A stretch of DNA of 64,000 nucleotides, taken from contig CALAUG010000039.1 of assembly GCA_937892155.1 (NCBI GenBank), forward strand, positions 40,407 through 104,406, read 5' to 3'. Shown one piece after another: positions 17,864 to 26,629 of this stretch. The notes under the pieces were generated by a model. The model had not been told where the DNA came from, made no database searches, and was given only the letters and a program-made list of their open reading frames with translations. Source of the DNA: an uncultured Bacteroidales bacterium (lineage in GTDB: Bacteria; Bacteroidota; Bacteroidia; Bacteroidales; UBA1715). The first letter of the stretch is position 1, and each line of letters opens with the position of its first letter. Made by a program: the position numbers and the translations under genes.

Positions 17864-18451
17864 CTATCGAAATGAATATGAATCTTGCAAACCGAAAAGC
17901 GGCTTGATTTCTTCTGTATATTCATAAACATACCATTTCCCATCCACATTTTTGATTTGCGCTCCTTCAGCGTCAGCAGGATCATTTAATGTTTCAAAAA
18001 ATTCCGACAATGTTTCGGCATAAACACCTTCATAATGATTTATACCACTTTCTGTATTATATACTAGCGGTGTTTCACCTTCGGTTTGTACCGTAACGAT
18101 GAATTTCCAAGTATAATCGAACGTGTATTCAACACCTGGTGTTGGCACATAGCCATCTTTTACTGAAAAAGTTAAATAAAATGCTGGTGTCATTCCTTCT
18201 TTCGCTTCCATACTATACGTATCAGAAACTTCTGCAGGCAATGTATCTACGTGTGTTTCACCATTTAAATCGTGCCAGTGAAGACAAACATCTGCAACTT
18301 CATGTAAATCATTACTTTGTTCAAAATTGAAATCAACTTGAACAGTTGTTTTCGGCGTTTCTGGATCGCAATCGTCGCAATCATCTTTGCCACACGCAGT
18401 GAACAACAAACCGGCACACGCCATAAGTGCCAACCATACTACTTTCTTCAT
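17864..18451 (-). CDS. hypothetical lipoprotein
   Basis: A 195-residue predicted lipoprotein: signal peptide MKKVVWLALMACAGLLFTAC with lipobox FTAC, then an acidic Cys/Asp linker (GKDDCDDCDPE). I recognise no family. The mature part is acidic, predicted mostly beta, with conserved-looking aromatic stretches (TFDYTWKFIVTV; KWYVYEYTEEI). It is a monocistronic gene with its own -7-like element (CAAAAATA at 18475-18482 on plus, TATTTTTG on minus) and terminator. A surface or periplasmic role is inferred from the lipobox. Confidence 0.75.
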   Translation of the reverse strand: MKKVVWLALMACAGLLFTACGKDDCDDCDPETPKTTVQVDFNFEQSNDLHEVADVCLHWHDLNGETHVDTLPAEVSDTYSMEAKEGMTPAFYLTFSVKDGYVPTPGVEYTFDYTWKFIVTVQTEGETPLVYNTESGINHYEGVYAETLSEFFETLNDPADAEGAQIKNVDGKWYVYEYTEEIKPLFGLQDSYSFR

Positions 18452-18489
18452 ATCTATTTTGTTTTAATTTTTTGCAAAAATAAAAAAAC

Positions 18490-18742
18490 TTAATCAAAGA
18501 AGTCAAATTCCATCAACATTTCGAGCATCTTATCCAGATAATTCTTGCTAATCTACGGCCATAAAAATCCAAGACTGTACAATGCTTTCGTTGTGAATTT
18601 CGTATCGGAACTGATACGGATGCGCATTTCGTATTTCACTTCCGGCTCGTCGCCAGTATATTTCATCATATCGGTTGGCGACTCCCCTACTTTGTTCAAA
18701 TATGCAATAAAGCCCGTAAAAGCAATCTTTGCCAGAGAGTTT
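18490..18742 (-). pseudogene. decayed 3' end of an unidentified gene with in-frame TAG
   Basis: Directly behind the GH9 stop, in a different frame, about 60 codons read as good protein (AYLNKVGESPTDMMKYTG; EVKYEMRIRISSDTKF), reach TAG at 18553-18555, then continue in the same frame for 20 more codons (YLDKMLEMLMEFDFFD) to a TAA at 18490. The frame has no start of its own. I interpret it as the C-terminal remnant of a gene whose front was lost, with a later nonsense mutation. The other genes here use TAG as an ordinary stop, so recoding is unlikely. The family is not recognised. Confidence 0.5.
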
Positions 18743-20440
18743 TTAGAAGTTTTCCACCATCCCTGCCAGCAATGCAAACGGAGCATTCCAGTTAATAGCA
18801 ATTTCGTTGGTTGAAAAGCTGCAGATTTTATCCAAATAGCATGCGGCTGGAGCTTGAGACGGATATGTTCTTCCACCACAATCACGCAGAATAATGTTGG
18901 TTGCTCCACCAGCAAGATAACCAGGTAGCGGTTCTTCTATACCATCAGACGTACAACGACGGTCGTGAAAATGTCGAGGATATTTTGAACCAAAACCAGA
19001 GACAAAACAATAATCAGTAGGATTACAGCCCAACAAATAATCCCAAGAAGAAAGCATTGCATGTTTATATTTTGATTCACCATATATCTTGTAAGCCAAT
19101 CCCAACAATGATCCACACGAAGCAATATACCCATTACTTCCCCAGTTATATTTCACAATCGGCACACGGTTACCCGAATTTTCGTATTTGGTAAACAAAT
19201 CAGCCGTGAGTTTGTCGAAAGAACTGCGGATTATGTTTTTAACTTGAGGAAACTCGTTTTCGTGTAACACAAGCGACATTAGACCAAGTGTAGTCACACT
19301 TCCCCATTCTGGAACCGTAAAATCTTTATTGAAGTTCAACTCCTCAAAATATTTTTTTTCTTTTGTTGTGACATACAATTCTGCAGCGGCCCAGAAAAAT
19401 TCATCTTCCACATTTTTATCTGTGTATCCACCTGTAAAAACATCTATAGGATTGGTATAATACACTGCTGGATATTTTTTTGCCCAATTCCACGCGTTCT
19501 TAGCAGCCGTTAACGCTTGTTCCGATACATGGGGAAAATCATTTTCGTAATCCGCAAAAATTCGCGAAGCCATAGCCATCATCGCAGCAAAATCAAGAGC
19601 CGAAGCCGTTGATTTCCCTATCATATAACGCTCAAGATTGTCTTCGTGAGGAAGAATCATACTACAAAAACGCAAAGACGACAACTTTGTATACACCCCT
19701 CCATCTTCATCCTGCATAGCAAAAAGCCAATCAAGTTCCCACTTCAATTCGTTCAAAATATCGGGAACGCCATTACCGCTTTCGGGAATATTGAGATTCA
19801 ATGATTTATAATATTCAGGGAATAATTCATACGCAAACGCCAAAGAATGAAAAGAAATGCCAGCGTTAACGACGTATAAGTTATAATCTCCAGCATCGTA
19901 CCAACCCTTAGGCGCAGACACAAGCGTACCTTCGGGACGCGTCTTAGTCGCTGCTGACTTATGAATCTTCACTTCCGTGTCGGCATGACCAAGCGGACGA
20001 GAAAAATCAACACCATTAAACGTGGCATATTCCGGCAATAATTCCGTTGAAGCACGCCAATAGTAAAAAGCGCGAATTGAAGCCTTTGAAATTGCAGTAA
20101 AAATATTTTCTTTTTGTATCACAAACGGGAAAGATGTCTGTTCCCCCGAACGAATATAATAAGAACCTTCTGTTTGAAAATCGGAAAAATCCGCAATCTG
20201 CAAAGTTTCATCCGACATATCCCAATACGTTCCACCACCCATGGAACCGGTATAAACGACTTCATTTGTCTTTGCATCACACACATCGAAAGATTGCGTG
20301 TTCATATTTGCGAGAAAGGCATACTTCTGTCCAAATAACTGGTAGCCAATCTGATTGACACGAATAGAATGTATTTGGGGTAATGCCTGCATAGCGGTTA
20401 GTATCAACAAAAGAAAAACTAAAAACCTCTTTTTACTCAT
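18743..20440 (-). CDS. glycoside hydrolase family 9 endoglucanase
   Basis: About 565 residues from MSKKRFLVF (an ATG at 20452 would add four). A signal peptide ends near QALPQ. Residues about 25-110 form the CelD-type N-terminal Ig-like domain (IRVNQIGYQLFGQKYAF). The GH9 (alpha/alpha)6 catalytic domain follows, with the nucleophile-activating Asp pair in GWYDAGDYNLYVVNAG, the His motif PRHFHDRR, and the catalytic acid Glu in STNEIAINWNAP near the C-terminus. It hydrolyses beta-1,4-glucans such as cellulose. There is no T9SS tag or carbohydrate-binding module, so it is probably periplasmic or secreted by another route. No SusCD pair is nearby. Confidence 0.93.
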   Translation of the reverse strand: MSKKRFLVFLLLILTAMQALPQIHSIRVNQIGYQLFGQKYAFLANMNTQSFDVCDAKTNEVVYTGSMGGGTYWDMSDETLQIADFSDFQTEGSYYIRSGEQTSFPFVIQKENIFTAISKASIRAFYYWRASTELLPEYATFNGVDFSRPLGHADTEVKIHKSAATKTRPEGTLVSAPKGWYDAGDYNLYVVNAGISFHSLAFAYELFPEYYKSLNLNIPESGNGVPDILNELKWELDWLFAMQDEDGGVYTKLSSLRFCSMILPHEDNLERYMIGKSTASALDFAAMMAMASRIFADYENDFPHVSEQALTAAKNAWNWAKKYPAVYYTNPIDVFTGGYTDKNVEDEFFWAAAELYVTTKEKKYFEELNFNKDFTVPEWGSVTTLGLMSLVLHENEFPQVKNIIRSSFDKLTADLFTKYENSGNRVPIVKYNWGSNGYIASCGSLLGLAYKIYGESKYKHAMLSSWDYLLGCNPTDYCFVSGFGSKYPRHFHDRRCTSDGIEEPLPGYLAGGATNIILRDCGGRTYPSQAPAACYLDKICSFSTNEIAINWNAPFALLAGMVENF

Positions 20441-20551
20441 ATCGGGAAACAATATTCTTTCATTACAAATCTACAAATTATTCAAATGCAGACTGCAATT
20501 ATCCTCAAATAAAAGACACCTATTATCTAAAAATCCCATTCTAGAATTGCT

Positions 20552-21466
20552 TCAACGGCAAACATAATACTTTATCCAATTTTTAAACAAGGCATCGCGA
20601 CATGGTTTCCACGAATACTTCACAGATTTCCGAATATCATCATCTTCAAAATAATTATATGGAAACATTGGATTTTTCCCTTTCTCACAATCCCGTTCAT
20701 ATTCTTTACGAAGTCGTTCTCTTCCATATTCAGGGTGACTCACAGCAAAAACTTGTTTCCCTCCATAAGCAACAATCAACCCCGGTCCTGTCACTGGAGA
20801 TTCTGCGACGATGGTTGCTTCAGGAACCGACTCAACTTCGTCGTGAGACAAATACCACGGCCTGCTGACAGGCAACAACAAATCTCCCGCCAACCCTTCA
20901 ACCAGTGGCGAATTAGTGTCAAGAATCGTATGAGGATATATACCGCTCCACTGAAAAACATTGCGCTTAAAGTGTATGCCCCAGTTGTAATAAATACGTG
21001 CAAAAGCAGACCAACAAATATGCAAGGTTGACTTAACGTGAACATCGGCCCAACGAAAGAACACACACAATTGCCTCCAATACAAAATCTCCTCGTATTC
21101 AAACCGTTCAAACGGTGCACCATTGATTATCATTGCATCGTATAATTCCCCACGTTCCATCACTTCAGAAACATCTTCATAATAGGTATCAACGTATTCC
21201 TGAGGAGAATGATGATACAACAGATTACTCATTTTCACTGCGGTGACTTCTATCGGTTTGTCAATCAACGACAATGCACAATATAATTCAGCCTCAGCAT
21301 TTTCTTTATCCGGCATAAGATTCAATATCAGCATCTTAATGGGTGTAATACCAGCCGGACGGACATCTGTCAAAGAATAGCCTTCCGCATTTAATTTCTC
21401 TATAAGAGGTGAATGTTTTGGAACAATTATCATCGTATCTGACAAAAACGAAGGCAAATGTAACAT
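20552..21466 (-). CDS. metA: homoserine O-acyltransferase (MetA family, probably acetyl-CoA-using)
   Basis: A 304-residue cytoplasmic enzyme of methionine synthesis. It has PIKMLILNLMPDK near the N-terminus, the nucleophile Cys in LHICWSAFARIYY, and the catalytic His and Glu in VSHPEYGRERL. In NGAPFERFEYEEILYW the residue equivalent to position 111 appears to be Glu; in this family Glu has been linked to acetyl-CoA and Gly to succinyl-CoA, so it is probably a homoserine O-acetyltransferase despite the usual succinyl name. The segment after the Cys (SAFAR) differs from the more common Gly-Ala-Gln-Ala-Gly type. It is a stand-alone gene. Confidence 0.9.
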   Translation of the reverse strand: MLHLPSFLSDTMIIVPKHSPLIEKLNAEGYSLTDVRPAGITPIKMLILNLMPDKENAEAELYCALSLIDKPIEVTAVKMSNLLYHHSPQEYVDTYYEDVSEVMERGELYDAMIINGAPFERFEYEEILYWRQLCVFFRWADVHVKSTLHICWSAFARIYYNWGIHFKRNVFQWSGIYPHTILDTNSPLVEGLAGDLLLPVSRPWYLSHDEVESVPEATIVAESPVTGPGLIVAYGGKQVFAVSHPEYGRERLRKEYERDCEKGKNPMFPYNYFEDDDIRKSVKYSWKPCRDALFKNWIKYYVCR

Positions 21467-21583
21467 TCTTTTAATTAAAAACTAAAAGGTAAGATTTAAG
21501 AATTAGAATTTATTGCAATTAATACGCCCCCGATTCTTGTTCATTAATTTTAATTCTAATATGGCAGAAATCACAAAAAGACG

Positions 21584-21591
21584 TATTTTTG
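21584..21591 (+). promoter_or_regulatory. putative -7 element for the BatE-like gene
   Basis: TATTTTTG fits TAnnTTTG. Transcription would begin near 21598, downstream of the ATG at 21596, which supports the later ATG at 21614 as the true start. Confidence 0.45.
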
Positions 21592-21613
21592 AACAATGGA
21601 AAATTCAAAAAGT

Positions 21614-22378
21614 ATGAAACGAGTCATTACCACTATATGTTTCTCATTAACAATATTCTATAATCTTTTTGCACAAAATGTTGATTCGACCAACGCAATA
21701 GTGAATGCCGAAGAAGCGTACAAAAATCAAGATTACCAAACAGCTATTTCATTGTACGAATCGATTATTAACGACGGATATGAAAGCGCTGATTTGCTTT
21801 TCAATTTAGGCAATGCATATTTCAAATCTGGAGAGTTGGCAAAATCATTAGTTTATTACGAAAAAGCGAAACTACTTGCTCCAAACGACAAAGACATTGA
21901 ACACAATCTTGCATTTGCATACAATCAGCAGCCAGACAATATTGAACAAATCGGCGATGGGTTTCTGGTAAAAATATATCAAACAATTTACAGAGTTTTC
22001 ACTGTTGACACCTGGGCTATTATAGGCATTTTCTGTTCTGCGACATTCTGCGTTTGTCTCTGTTTATTTTTATTTTCCCAAACACGAAACAGAAAAAAAA
22101 TCGCATTGACGATTTCTCTCTGCTCCCTTTTAATTGGAACTATTGCTTTCTGTTCCGCACAATCACGATATTCAGAATTAACGTCACACGAATATGCCAT
22201 AGTAATAGAGCCGACAACAAGCATAAAAACAGAGCCTATGCTCAATGCCATGGATTTAGCCACAATTCATGGTGGGCTCAAGGTAAAAGTAATTGACGAA
22301 GCTTTCGGATGGTTAAAAATCAGCCTTGGCAACGGGAATGAAGGGTGGATAATAAAAGATTTCGTTGAACGAATCTAA
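21614..22378 (+). CDS. TPR and SH3-like domain membrane protein (BatE-like)
   Basis: About 254 residues from MKRVITTICFSL, which gives a clean signal peptide (FAQ). Residues about 30-115 contain two TPR motifs (AEEAYKNQDYQTAISLYESI; LLFNLGNAYFKSGELAKSLV). Two hydrophobic segments (about 135-185) follow, and then an SH3-like domain at the C-terminus (LKVKVIDEAFGWLKISLGNG). This is the order of BatE proteins of the Bacteroidota aerotolerance operon, which join MoxR and von Willebrand-type proteins; none of those partners is present here, so this copy is an orphan. The upstream ATG at 21596 is less likely. Confidence 0.8.
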   Translation: MKRVITTICFSLTIFYNLFAQNVDSTNAIVNAEEAYKNQDYQTAISLYESIINDGYESADLLFNLGNAYFKSGELAKSLVYYEKAKLLAPNDKDIEHNLAFAYNQQPDNIEQIGDGFLVKIYQTIYRVFTVDTWAIIGIFCSATFCVCLCLFLFSQTRNRKKIALTISLCSLLIGTIAFCSAQSRYSELTSHEYAIVIEPTTSIKTEPMLNAMDLATIHGGLKVKVIDEAFGWLKISLGNGNEGWIIKDFVERI

Positions 22379-22454
22379 ACTTCATTGTTAATAACTTATT
22401 TCAAAAAAGATTCTTTTTCGTGCAATAATATTCGGTATGAAACAAGAATTTTCC

Positions 22455-22462
22455 TACCTTTG
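22455..22462 (+). promoter_or_regulatory. putative -7 element for the symporter-FISUMP operon
   Basis: TACCTTTG matches TAnnTTTG, 31 bases before the symporter ATG at 22494. A -33 TTTG is not evident. Confidence 0.5.
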
Positions 22463-22493
22463 TAGAAACTAAAATAAATTTATTTTTTCTTTT

Positions 22494-24020
22494 ATGGATA
22501 ACAACGAAAATCAAGTCCCAACTGCTCCAGAAAAAGAATCGAAATCGATGTCTTCGGGGGGCGAAAAATTAGCTTGGTCAAGTGGTGGTATCACCGAGAA
22601 CCTTGCTATGAACGTATTTCCATCGTTAAGTTTCAACATCTTTCAAATTGGTATGGGTATCAGCCCACTTATCATTACCATTGCAACAAGTGGTTCGAAA
22701 TTTATCGAGGCAATTTCCGATACGTTTTTTGGAAATCTAAGTGACAACACCCGTTCTAAATGGGGTCGTCGTCGTCCTTGGATTTTTATTGGAGCCTTTA
22801 TTATGGCTTTAGCTTTCACAGCTATTTGGTTTACACCACGTACTCCAGGTCTTTTCCAATCAATTTATTTTATTGGAATTGTTTCAATCTTCTACATTGT
22901 GATGGCTATTTGGCAGATGCCTTTTGGTGCCTTAGGTCTTGAACTTGAAGAGGATTACACCGAGCGAACCAAGCTACAGACATACAAGTCAATATTCTCG
23001 TATATCGTTGGTATTCTTGTAGGTTCTGCTTATTTGATTTGCCAAATGGACTTTATGAAAGGTGCCGGCGATGAAGTTGATGGTGCTCGTAACCTCGGTT
23101 TGATTGTTGGTGCTCTTATCATTATATTCGGTATTATTCCTGCAATTTTCTGTAAAGAAAAGAACATGGTTCGTACTCAATCACAAAAGAAAGACCCATT
23201 TTGGCCTTCTTTGGTTGTTACGTTCAAATCGAAACCATTCCTATTGTTGATGGGTGCTTTGTTCTTCGTATATGTTGCATTGTTCTTCATGTTACCTTTG
23301 CTTGGTTACATTTCAATGTATCACGTATGTTCCGATGGTATGCACAACATTTTCAACTGGACTTGGCGACATCCATTTACATTCTCTTTCGAAGAACAAT
23401 TTGTAACACATAAAGAATTGGCAGGTTACATCGGTGTTTATACTGCTATTCTTCAACCAGCAACACAAATTTTAATGGTTATCATTGTGAACCGTATCGC
23501 AAAATTCTTCGATAAACGTACGTTATTGATTATCGGTTCCGTAATTGCAATTATCGGTTACGTTTCGAGCTGGTTCCTATTCACTCCTAACGCTCCATTC
23601 TTGGCTGTATTCCCTCCTGTAATCATCAATATGGGATTGGCAATGTGCTGGCCTTTGATTGGTGCATTTACAGCCGACATTTGTGACTACGACGAATACG
23701 AAAACGGAAGCCGTCGTGAAGGTATGTTCACTGCTGTTTGTGGATTCCTTATTAAATTGGCTATCGCTTTGGTATCAATCATTGCTGGTTATGTTCTTGT
23801 TCTTGTTGGTATTAACGGTGCAAACCCAATCATTTCTATATCGGATTTGAATCTGGTTCGCGAAATGTATGTGTTCATCCCAACAATTGCAATGATTCTA
23901 ACAATTGTTTTGATTTTGAAATACCCACTTACTAAAGCAAAAGTTCAAGAAATTCAAGAAAAACTACGCGAAAGAGCTGCTGCAAAAGCTGCCGAAGCAA
24001 CTGTAGAAACTAACAATTAA
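22494..24020 (+). CDS. MFS / GPH-family sugar:cation symporter
   Basis: A 508-residue polytopic inner-membrane protein of the glycoside-pentoside-hexuronide:cation symporter family. The N-terminal half carries SDTFFGNLSDNTRSKWGRRR, the MelB-like cytoplasmic loop, and the second half GAFTADICDYDEYENGSRRE, also typical. There are about twelve transmembrane segments; an unusually long loop occurs around residues 275-310. It imports a glycoside or uronide with Na+ or H+; the substrate is unknown. Codon use is GGT/GCT-rich, suggesting good expression. It is followed after 10 bases by a FISUMP lipoprotein. Confidence 0.88.
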   Translation: MDNNENQVPTAPEKESKSMSSGGEKLAWSSGGITENLAMNVFPSLSFNIFQIGMGISPLIITIATSGSKFIEAISDTFFGNLSDNTRSKWGRRRPWIFIGAFIMALAFTAIWFTPRTPGLFQSIYFIGIVSIFYIVMAIWQMPFGALGLELEEDYTERTKLQTYKSIFSYIVGILVGSAYLICQMDFMKGAGDEVDGARNLGLIVGALIIIFGIIPAIFCKEKNMVRTQSQKKDPFWPSLVVTFKSKPFLLLMGALFFVYVALFFMLPLLGYISMYHVCSDGMHNIFNWTWRHPFTFSFEEQFVTHKELAGYIGVYTAILQPATQILMVIIVNRIAKFFDKRTLLIIGSVIAIIGYVSSWFLFTPNAPFLAVFPPVIINMGLAMCWPLIGAFTADICDYDEYENGSRREGMFTAVCGFLIKLAIALVSIIAGYVLVLVGINGANPIISISDLNLVREMYVFIPTIAMILTIVLILKYPLTKAKVQEIQEKLRERAAAKAAEATVETNN

Positions 24021-24030
24021 TATTGACGTT

Positions 24031-24855
24031 ATGAAAAAAATACTTTTAATCGCTTCTTCTCTTGCTTTCTTCTTCGCTTGTAGTGAAGAAAAGACAGAAG
24101 CTAATTATAACCGTTGTCCGAAGGCACAACAAAGCGATGTTCTTGGCACCGTTGCCGATATAGATGGAAATAAATATGATGTTGTTAAAATCGGCGATTT
24201 GGAATGTTTTGCCAGCAACTTGAAAGCAACAAAATTGAACGACGGAACTCCTATCACAAACATTCCCGACGAGGGTTGGTCTCAAGCTGAAGAACCTGCA
24301 TTTGCAACGTTCAACAGCGAAGAAAATGGCGAAGTTGTTTACAACTACGCTGCTGTTGAAAAGGGTAATCTTTGTCCAGAAGGTTGGACAGTTCCAACTG
24401 AATCAGAATGGATGCAAATAGCTGCAACATACGCTGCTGTTGAAAATCCAGAAGGTTGGGACCAAGTTCCTACTACAATCGGATGGGATAGCACAAGTTT
24501 CGCTGCTAAAGCTGCTGGTTTCCGCGAAAGAAATGGTAATTTCTACGAAGAAGGAAATCTTGGATTGTGGTGGACTTCTACCCCACACAACGAAGCAAAT
24601 GCTATGTATGTGTTCATGAAAAATATCGGCAAAGATTCAAAAAAATACGTTGGACTTAACAAAAGCCATATTGGTAGAACAGCAGGTTTGAATGTTCGTT
24701 GCGTTCGTAAATACGATGCTAACAATACGTTTGCAAAACCTGAACAAGCAGCAATGGATTCAACTGATGCAGTTAGCGGTGCCACACAAGAAATAAAAGA
24801 CTCTGTTGCAGAAGCAATAGTTGATGTTTTGGTAGAAGAAGCTCAATCTAAATAA
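24031..24855 (+). CDS. FISUMP-domain lipoprotein
   Basis: A 274-residue predicted lipoprotein (MKKILLIASSLAFFFACSEE, lipobox FFAC). Residues about 35-230 form a FISUMP domain, the Fibrobacter major paralogous domain: DVVKIGDLECFASNLKATKL, the CPEGWTVPTESEWMQI core, GLWWTSTPHNEANAMY and the final NVRCVRK. The C-terminal 40 residues are acidic and Ala-rich. The fold is related to formylglycine-enzyme/C-lectin-like surface domains; function is unknown. It is cotranscribed with the sugar symporter, followed by a terminator. Confidence 0.88.
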   Translation: MKKILLIASSLAFFFACSEEKTEANYNRCPKAQQSDVLGTVADIDGNKYDVVKIGDLECFASNLKATKLNDGTPITNIPDEGWSQAEEPAFATFNSEENGEVVYNYAAVEKGNLCPEGWTVPTESEWMQIAATYAAVENPEGWDQVPTTIGWDSTSFAAKAAGFRERNGNFYEEGNLGLWWTSTPHNEANAMYVFMKNIGKDSKKYVGLNKSHIGRTAGLNVRCVRKYDANNTFAKPEQAAMDSTDAVSGATQEIKDSVAEAIVDVLVEEAQSK

Positions 24856-24880
24856 GAGAGTTTTGCAATCATAAAAAAAA

Positions 24881-24912
24881 TCCCGATAGACGTTGTCTAT
24901 CGGGACTTTTTT
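24881..24912 (+). terminator. intrinsic terminator after the FISUMP lipoprotein gene
   Basis: TCCCGATAGAC and GTCTATCGGGA form a perfect 11-bp stem around a GTT loop, followed by CTTTTTTTT. Confidence 0.93.
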
Positions 24913-24956
24913 TTGCTTGTCCATCTATAATTTGTGTTCAGGTATCAGTTTTCAGT

Positions 24957-25319
24957 AGGAACTTTCTCCATAAGATTTTATTCCTATGCGCATCTTTAAA
25001 TACCAAGACACCGAATCTGTGTCCCCAATACGTGGCGTCCATCAAGACAACCACATCTTTCTCTTTTGACACCAAGCGCTTGTGGTGTATTGTTTTAAAA
25101 CGACGTTGGATTGTACTTATTGATATCTGATGGGATTCTGAAAGTTGTTTTAACGTTTGTTTTCCCTTTATGTATTCTTCATATAGCAGTTCTGTTGATA
25201 TTTGCTCTGTCCTTGTGAAATATCGACAACAATTCTTACAAAACCAGCGTTGTAATCCTCTTTGAACACCTTTTCGAATTACATTTTTCCCATTGCAATA
25301 AAAGCAGATTTTTACTCAT
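24957..25319 (-). pseudogene. N-terminal part of transposase, truncated
   Basis: Encodes the zinc-ribbon (CFYC and CKNC pairs), helix-turn-helix region (LSESHQISISTIQRRFK) and the start of the DDE domain (VVLMDATYWGHRFGVLVF), then ends abruptly at the IS truncation. As in the other copy, the ATG at 25319 is one base out of frame with the zinc ribbon, because five A residues stand where four would keep the frame. It is non-functional. Confidence 0.8.
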
Positions 25320-25390
25320 TATCTTAGAAATACTGTAAATATATAAAATTCAAGCAATTACAAGGTTTTTAGGCACTTTTTTGACCATTA
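24957..25390 (-). mobile_element. truncated copy of an IS1249-like insertion sequence
   Basis: This stretch is nearly identical to the right-hand part of the fuller copy at 27126-28172, from AGGAACTTTCTCC to the terminal inverted repeat at about 25369-25390 (TTAGGCACTTTTTTGACCATTA). The other half of the element, with its second inverted repeat, is missing. A few substitutions separate the copies (for example TACC for CACC near 25008). The left junction lies 45 bases past the symporter operon terminator. Confidence 0.85.
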
Positions 25391-25470
25391 GACCCAAATA
25401 TAACTAATTCAATGCCTTACACGATTTTCATCCTGCAAAATGTCCATTAGTCCCGCATTTCGCATTAATC

Positions 25471-25510
25471 ATTAAAAAAAATGCAGAACCCCTTTCGGAA
25501 TTCTGCATTT
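25471..25510 (-). terminator. intrinsic terminator after the VapBC-FISUMP operon
   Basis: AAATGCAGAA and TTCTGCATTT pair around a 12-base loop, and on the minus strand a T-run follows the stem. It lies 25 bases beyond the FISUMP stop at 25536. Confidence 0.8.
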
Positions 25511-25535
25511 AATTGTGTTATATGCGAAGACTTGA

Positions 25536-26219
25536 TTATTCCAACGAAAGAACGGGGCGCACAGAGTGACCAAAGTAGCGGAGGCCGCTGAACCTGCTCA
25601 CGTCGTCGGAATTGAAGTACACGTACCACGCGAGGTCCGGACCGTTCTCGATGAGCGACGAAGACCAGTAGTACCCGTAGGAACCAGCGCCGCTAAGATC
25701 CGACCCGTAACGAGAACCCGCAGCAGGAAGGAATATGGAATTACCATTGGATGCCTCTACTTTATACCCTTTCACACCACTATACGTTACCCAAGTCCAG
25801 TTACACTGTGTTCTCAACTCTATCCATTCCGCATCGGTTGGCATTCGCCATTTACCGCCAAGGGTGGTGTATGCTACATCGTCACTTTTTTCGAGCGTTG
25901 TTTTGTTGTCAACTGTCCCGTAGTCACTATCTGTGCAATATTTTGTCTGAGTATCGTAACTGCCATTGCAATGTTTATATGTGCTCCAATTGTATGTTGA
26001 TTTTGTGGAAGTTTCTCCCCATGCATAGTAGTCGCCATATTCTTCTGGCTTGCTTGCTCCTATGTTGCACGTTGCCCATTTCACAGATAGACCAAGGTCA
26101 ACGTATTCCCACCCATTTGCACCATCATCTTTAGGAGTTACATCGTCTTCTTTTTTACAAGAACTCAACGTTATTACTACCAAGCAAAATAAAGTAATTG
26201 AGTTAAATAAAGGTTTCAT
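25536..26219 (-). CDS. FISUMP-domain lipoprotein coupled to a VapC-type toxin gene
   Basis: About 227 residues from MKPLFNSITLFCLVVITLSS, lipobox LSSC. I choose the ATG at 26219 because it overlaps the PIN-gene stop as ATGA; an ATG at 26231 would add MANT before the signal peptide. The FISUMP domain includes EYVDLGLSVKWATCNIGAS, YYAWGETSTKSTYNWSTYK, KWRMPTDAEWIELRTQC and GYYWSSS, ending with VRPVLSLE. The family is common on Bacteroidota surfaces with unknown function. It is the third gene of an operon with an antitoxin and PIN toxin, which is unusual. Confidence 0.85.
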   Translation of the reverse strand: MKPLFNSITLFCLVVITLSSCKKEDDVTPKDDGANGWEYVDLGLSVKWATCNIGASKPEEYGDYYAWGETSTKSTYNWSTYKHCNGSYDTQTKYCTDSDYGTVDNKTTLEKSDDVAYTTLGGKWRMPTDAEWIELRTQCNWTWVTYSGVKGYKVEASNGNSIFLPAAGSRYGSDLSGAGSYGYYWSSSLIENGPDLAWYVYFNSDDVSRFSGLRYFGHSVRPVLSLE

Positions 26220-26629
26220 AGTATTTGCCATTTTTTCAAAAATTCTTCTGGAGTCACAATCTCTATTTTACTAAAAGAGAAATCGTCCATATTACGAGTT
26301 ACTATAACATCACATTGGCATTCTTTTGCACAAAAATACTGCAACGCATCCTCAAAATCTTTTGCCTTCAACTGCAATGCAGAATCATAATTTTCTCTCG
26401 TCAAAGATTCAACATTTACAATTGACGAAATTTTATTCAATTCCCCATAAAGCATATCACCTCGTAATGTTTTTCGCATGATATAAGCAACATTTGCCAT
26501 AGTTAATGTTGAAACATGCAACGAATAACCTTGCTTATTTGTATATGCCAACACTTGTGCAGCTTCAAGAAAACCATTCCGCTGTGCCAAAACATCAATC
26601 AAAATATTTGTATCAACGAAAACTCTCAT
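26216..26629 (-). CDS. PIN-domain ribonuclease toxin (VapC type)
   Basis: A 137-residue PIN protein. The conserved acidic residues are visible: Asp in VFVDTNILIDVL at the N-terminus, Glu/Asp in KDFEDALQYF, and the late Asp in IVTRNMDDFSF. PIN toxins cleave RNA, often tRNA or rRNA, and are held inactive by the cognate antitoxin. Its ATG overlaps the upstream antitoxin stop (TAATG), the classical toxin-antitoxin arrangement, and its stop overlaps the lipoprotein start. The target is unknown. Confidence 0.9.
   Translation of the reverse strand: MRVFVDTNILIDVLAQRNGFLEAAQVLAYTNKQGYSLHVSTLTMANVAYIMRKTLRGDMLYGELNKISSIVNVESLTRENYDSALQLKAKDFEDALQYFCAKECQCDVIVTRNMDDFSFSKIEIVTPEEFLKKWQIL

Noticed and set aside
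18553..18555. TAG as a recoded sense codon
   Set aside because: Several normal genes in the window, such as the PagL-like gene, end in TAG, so stop-codon reassignment is unlikely; a decayed gene explains the case better.
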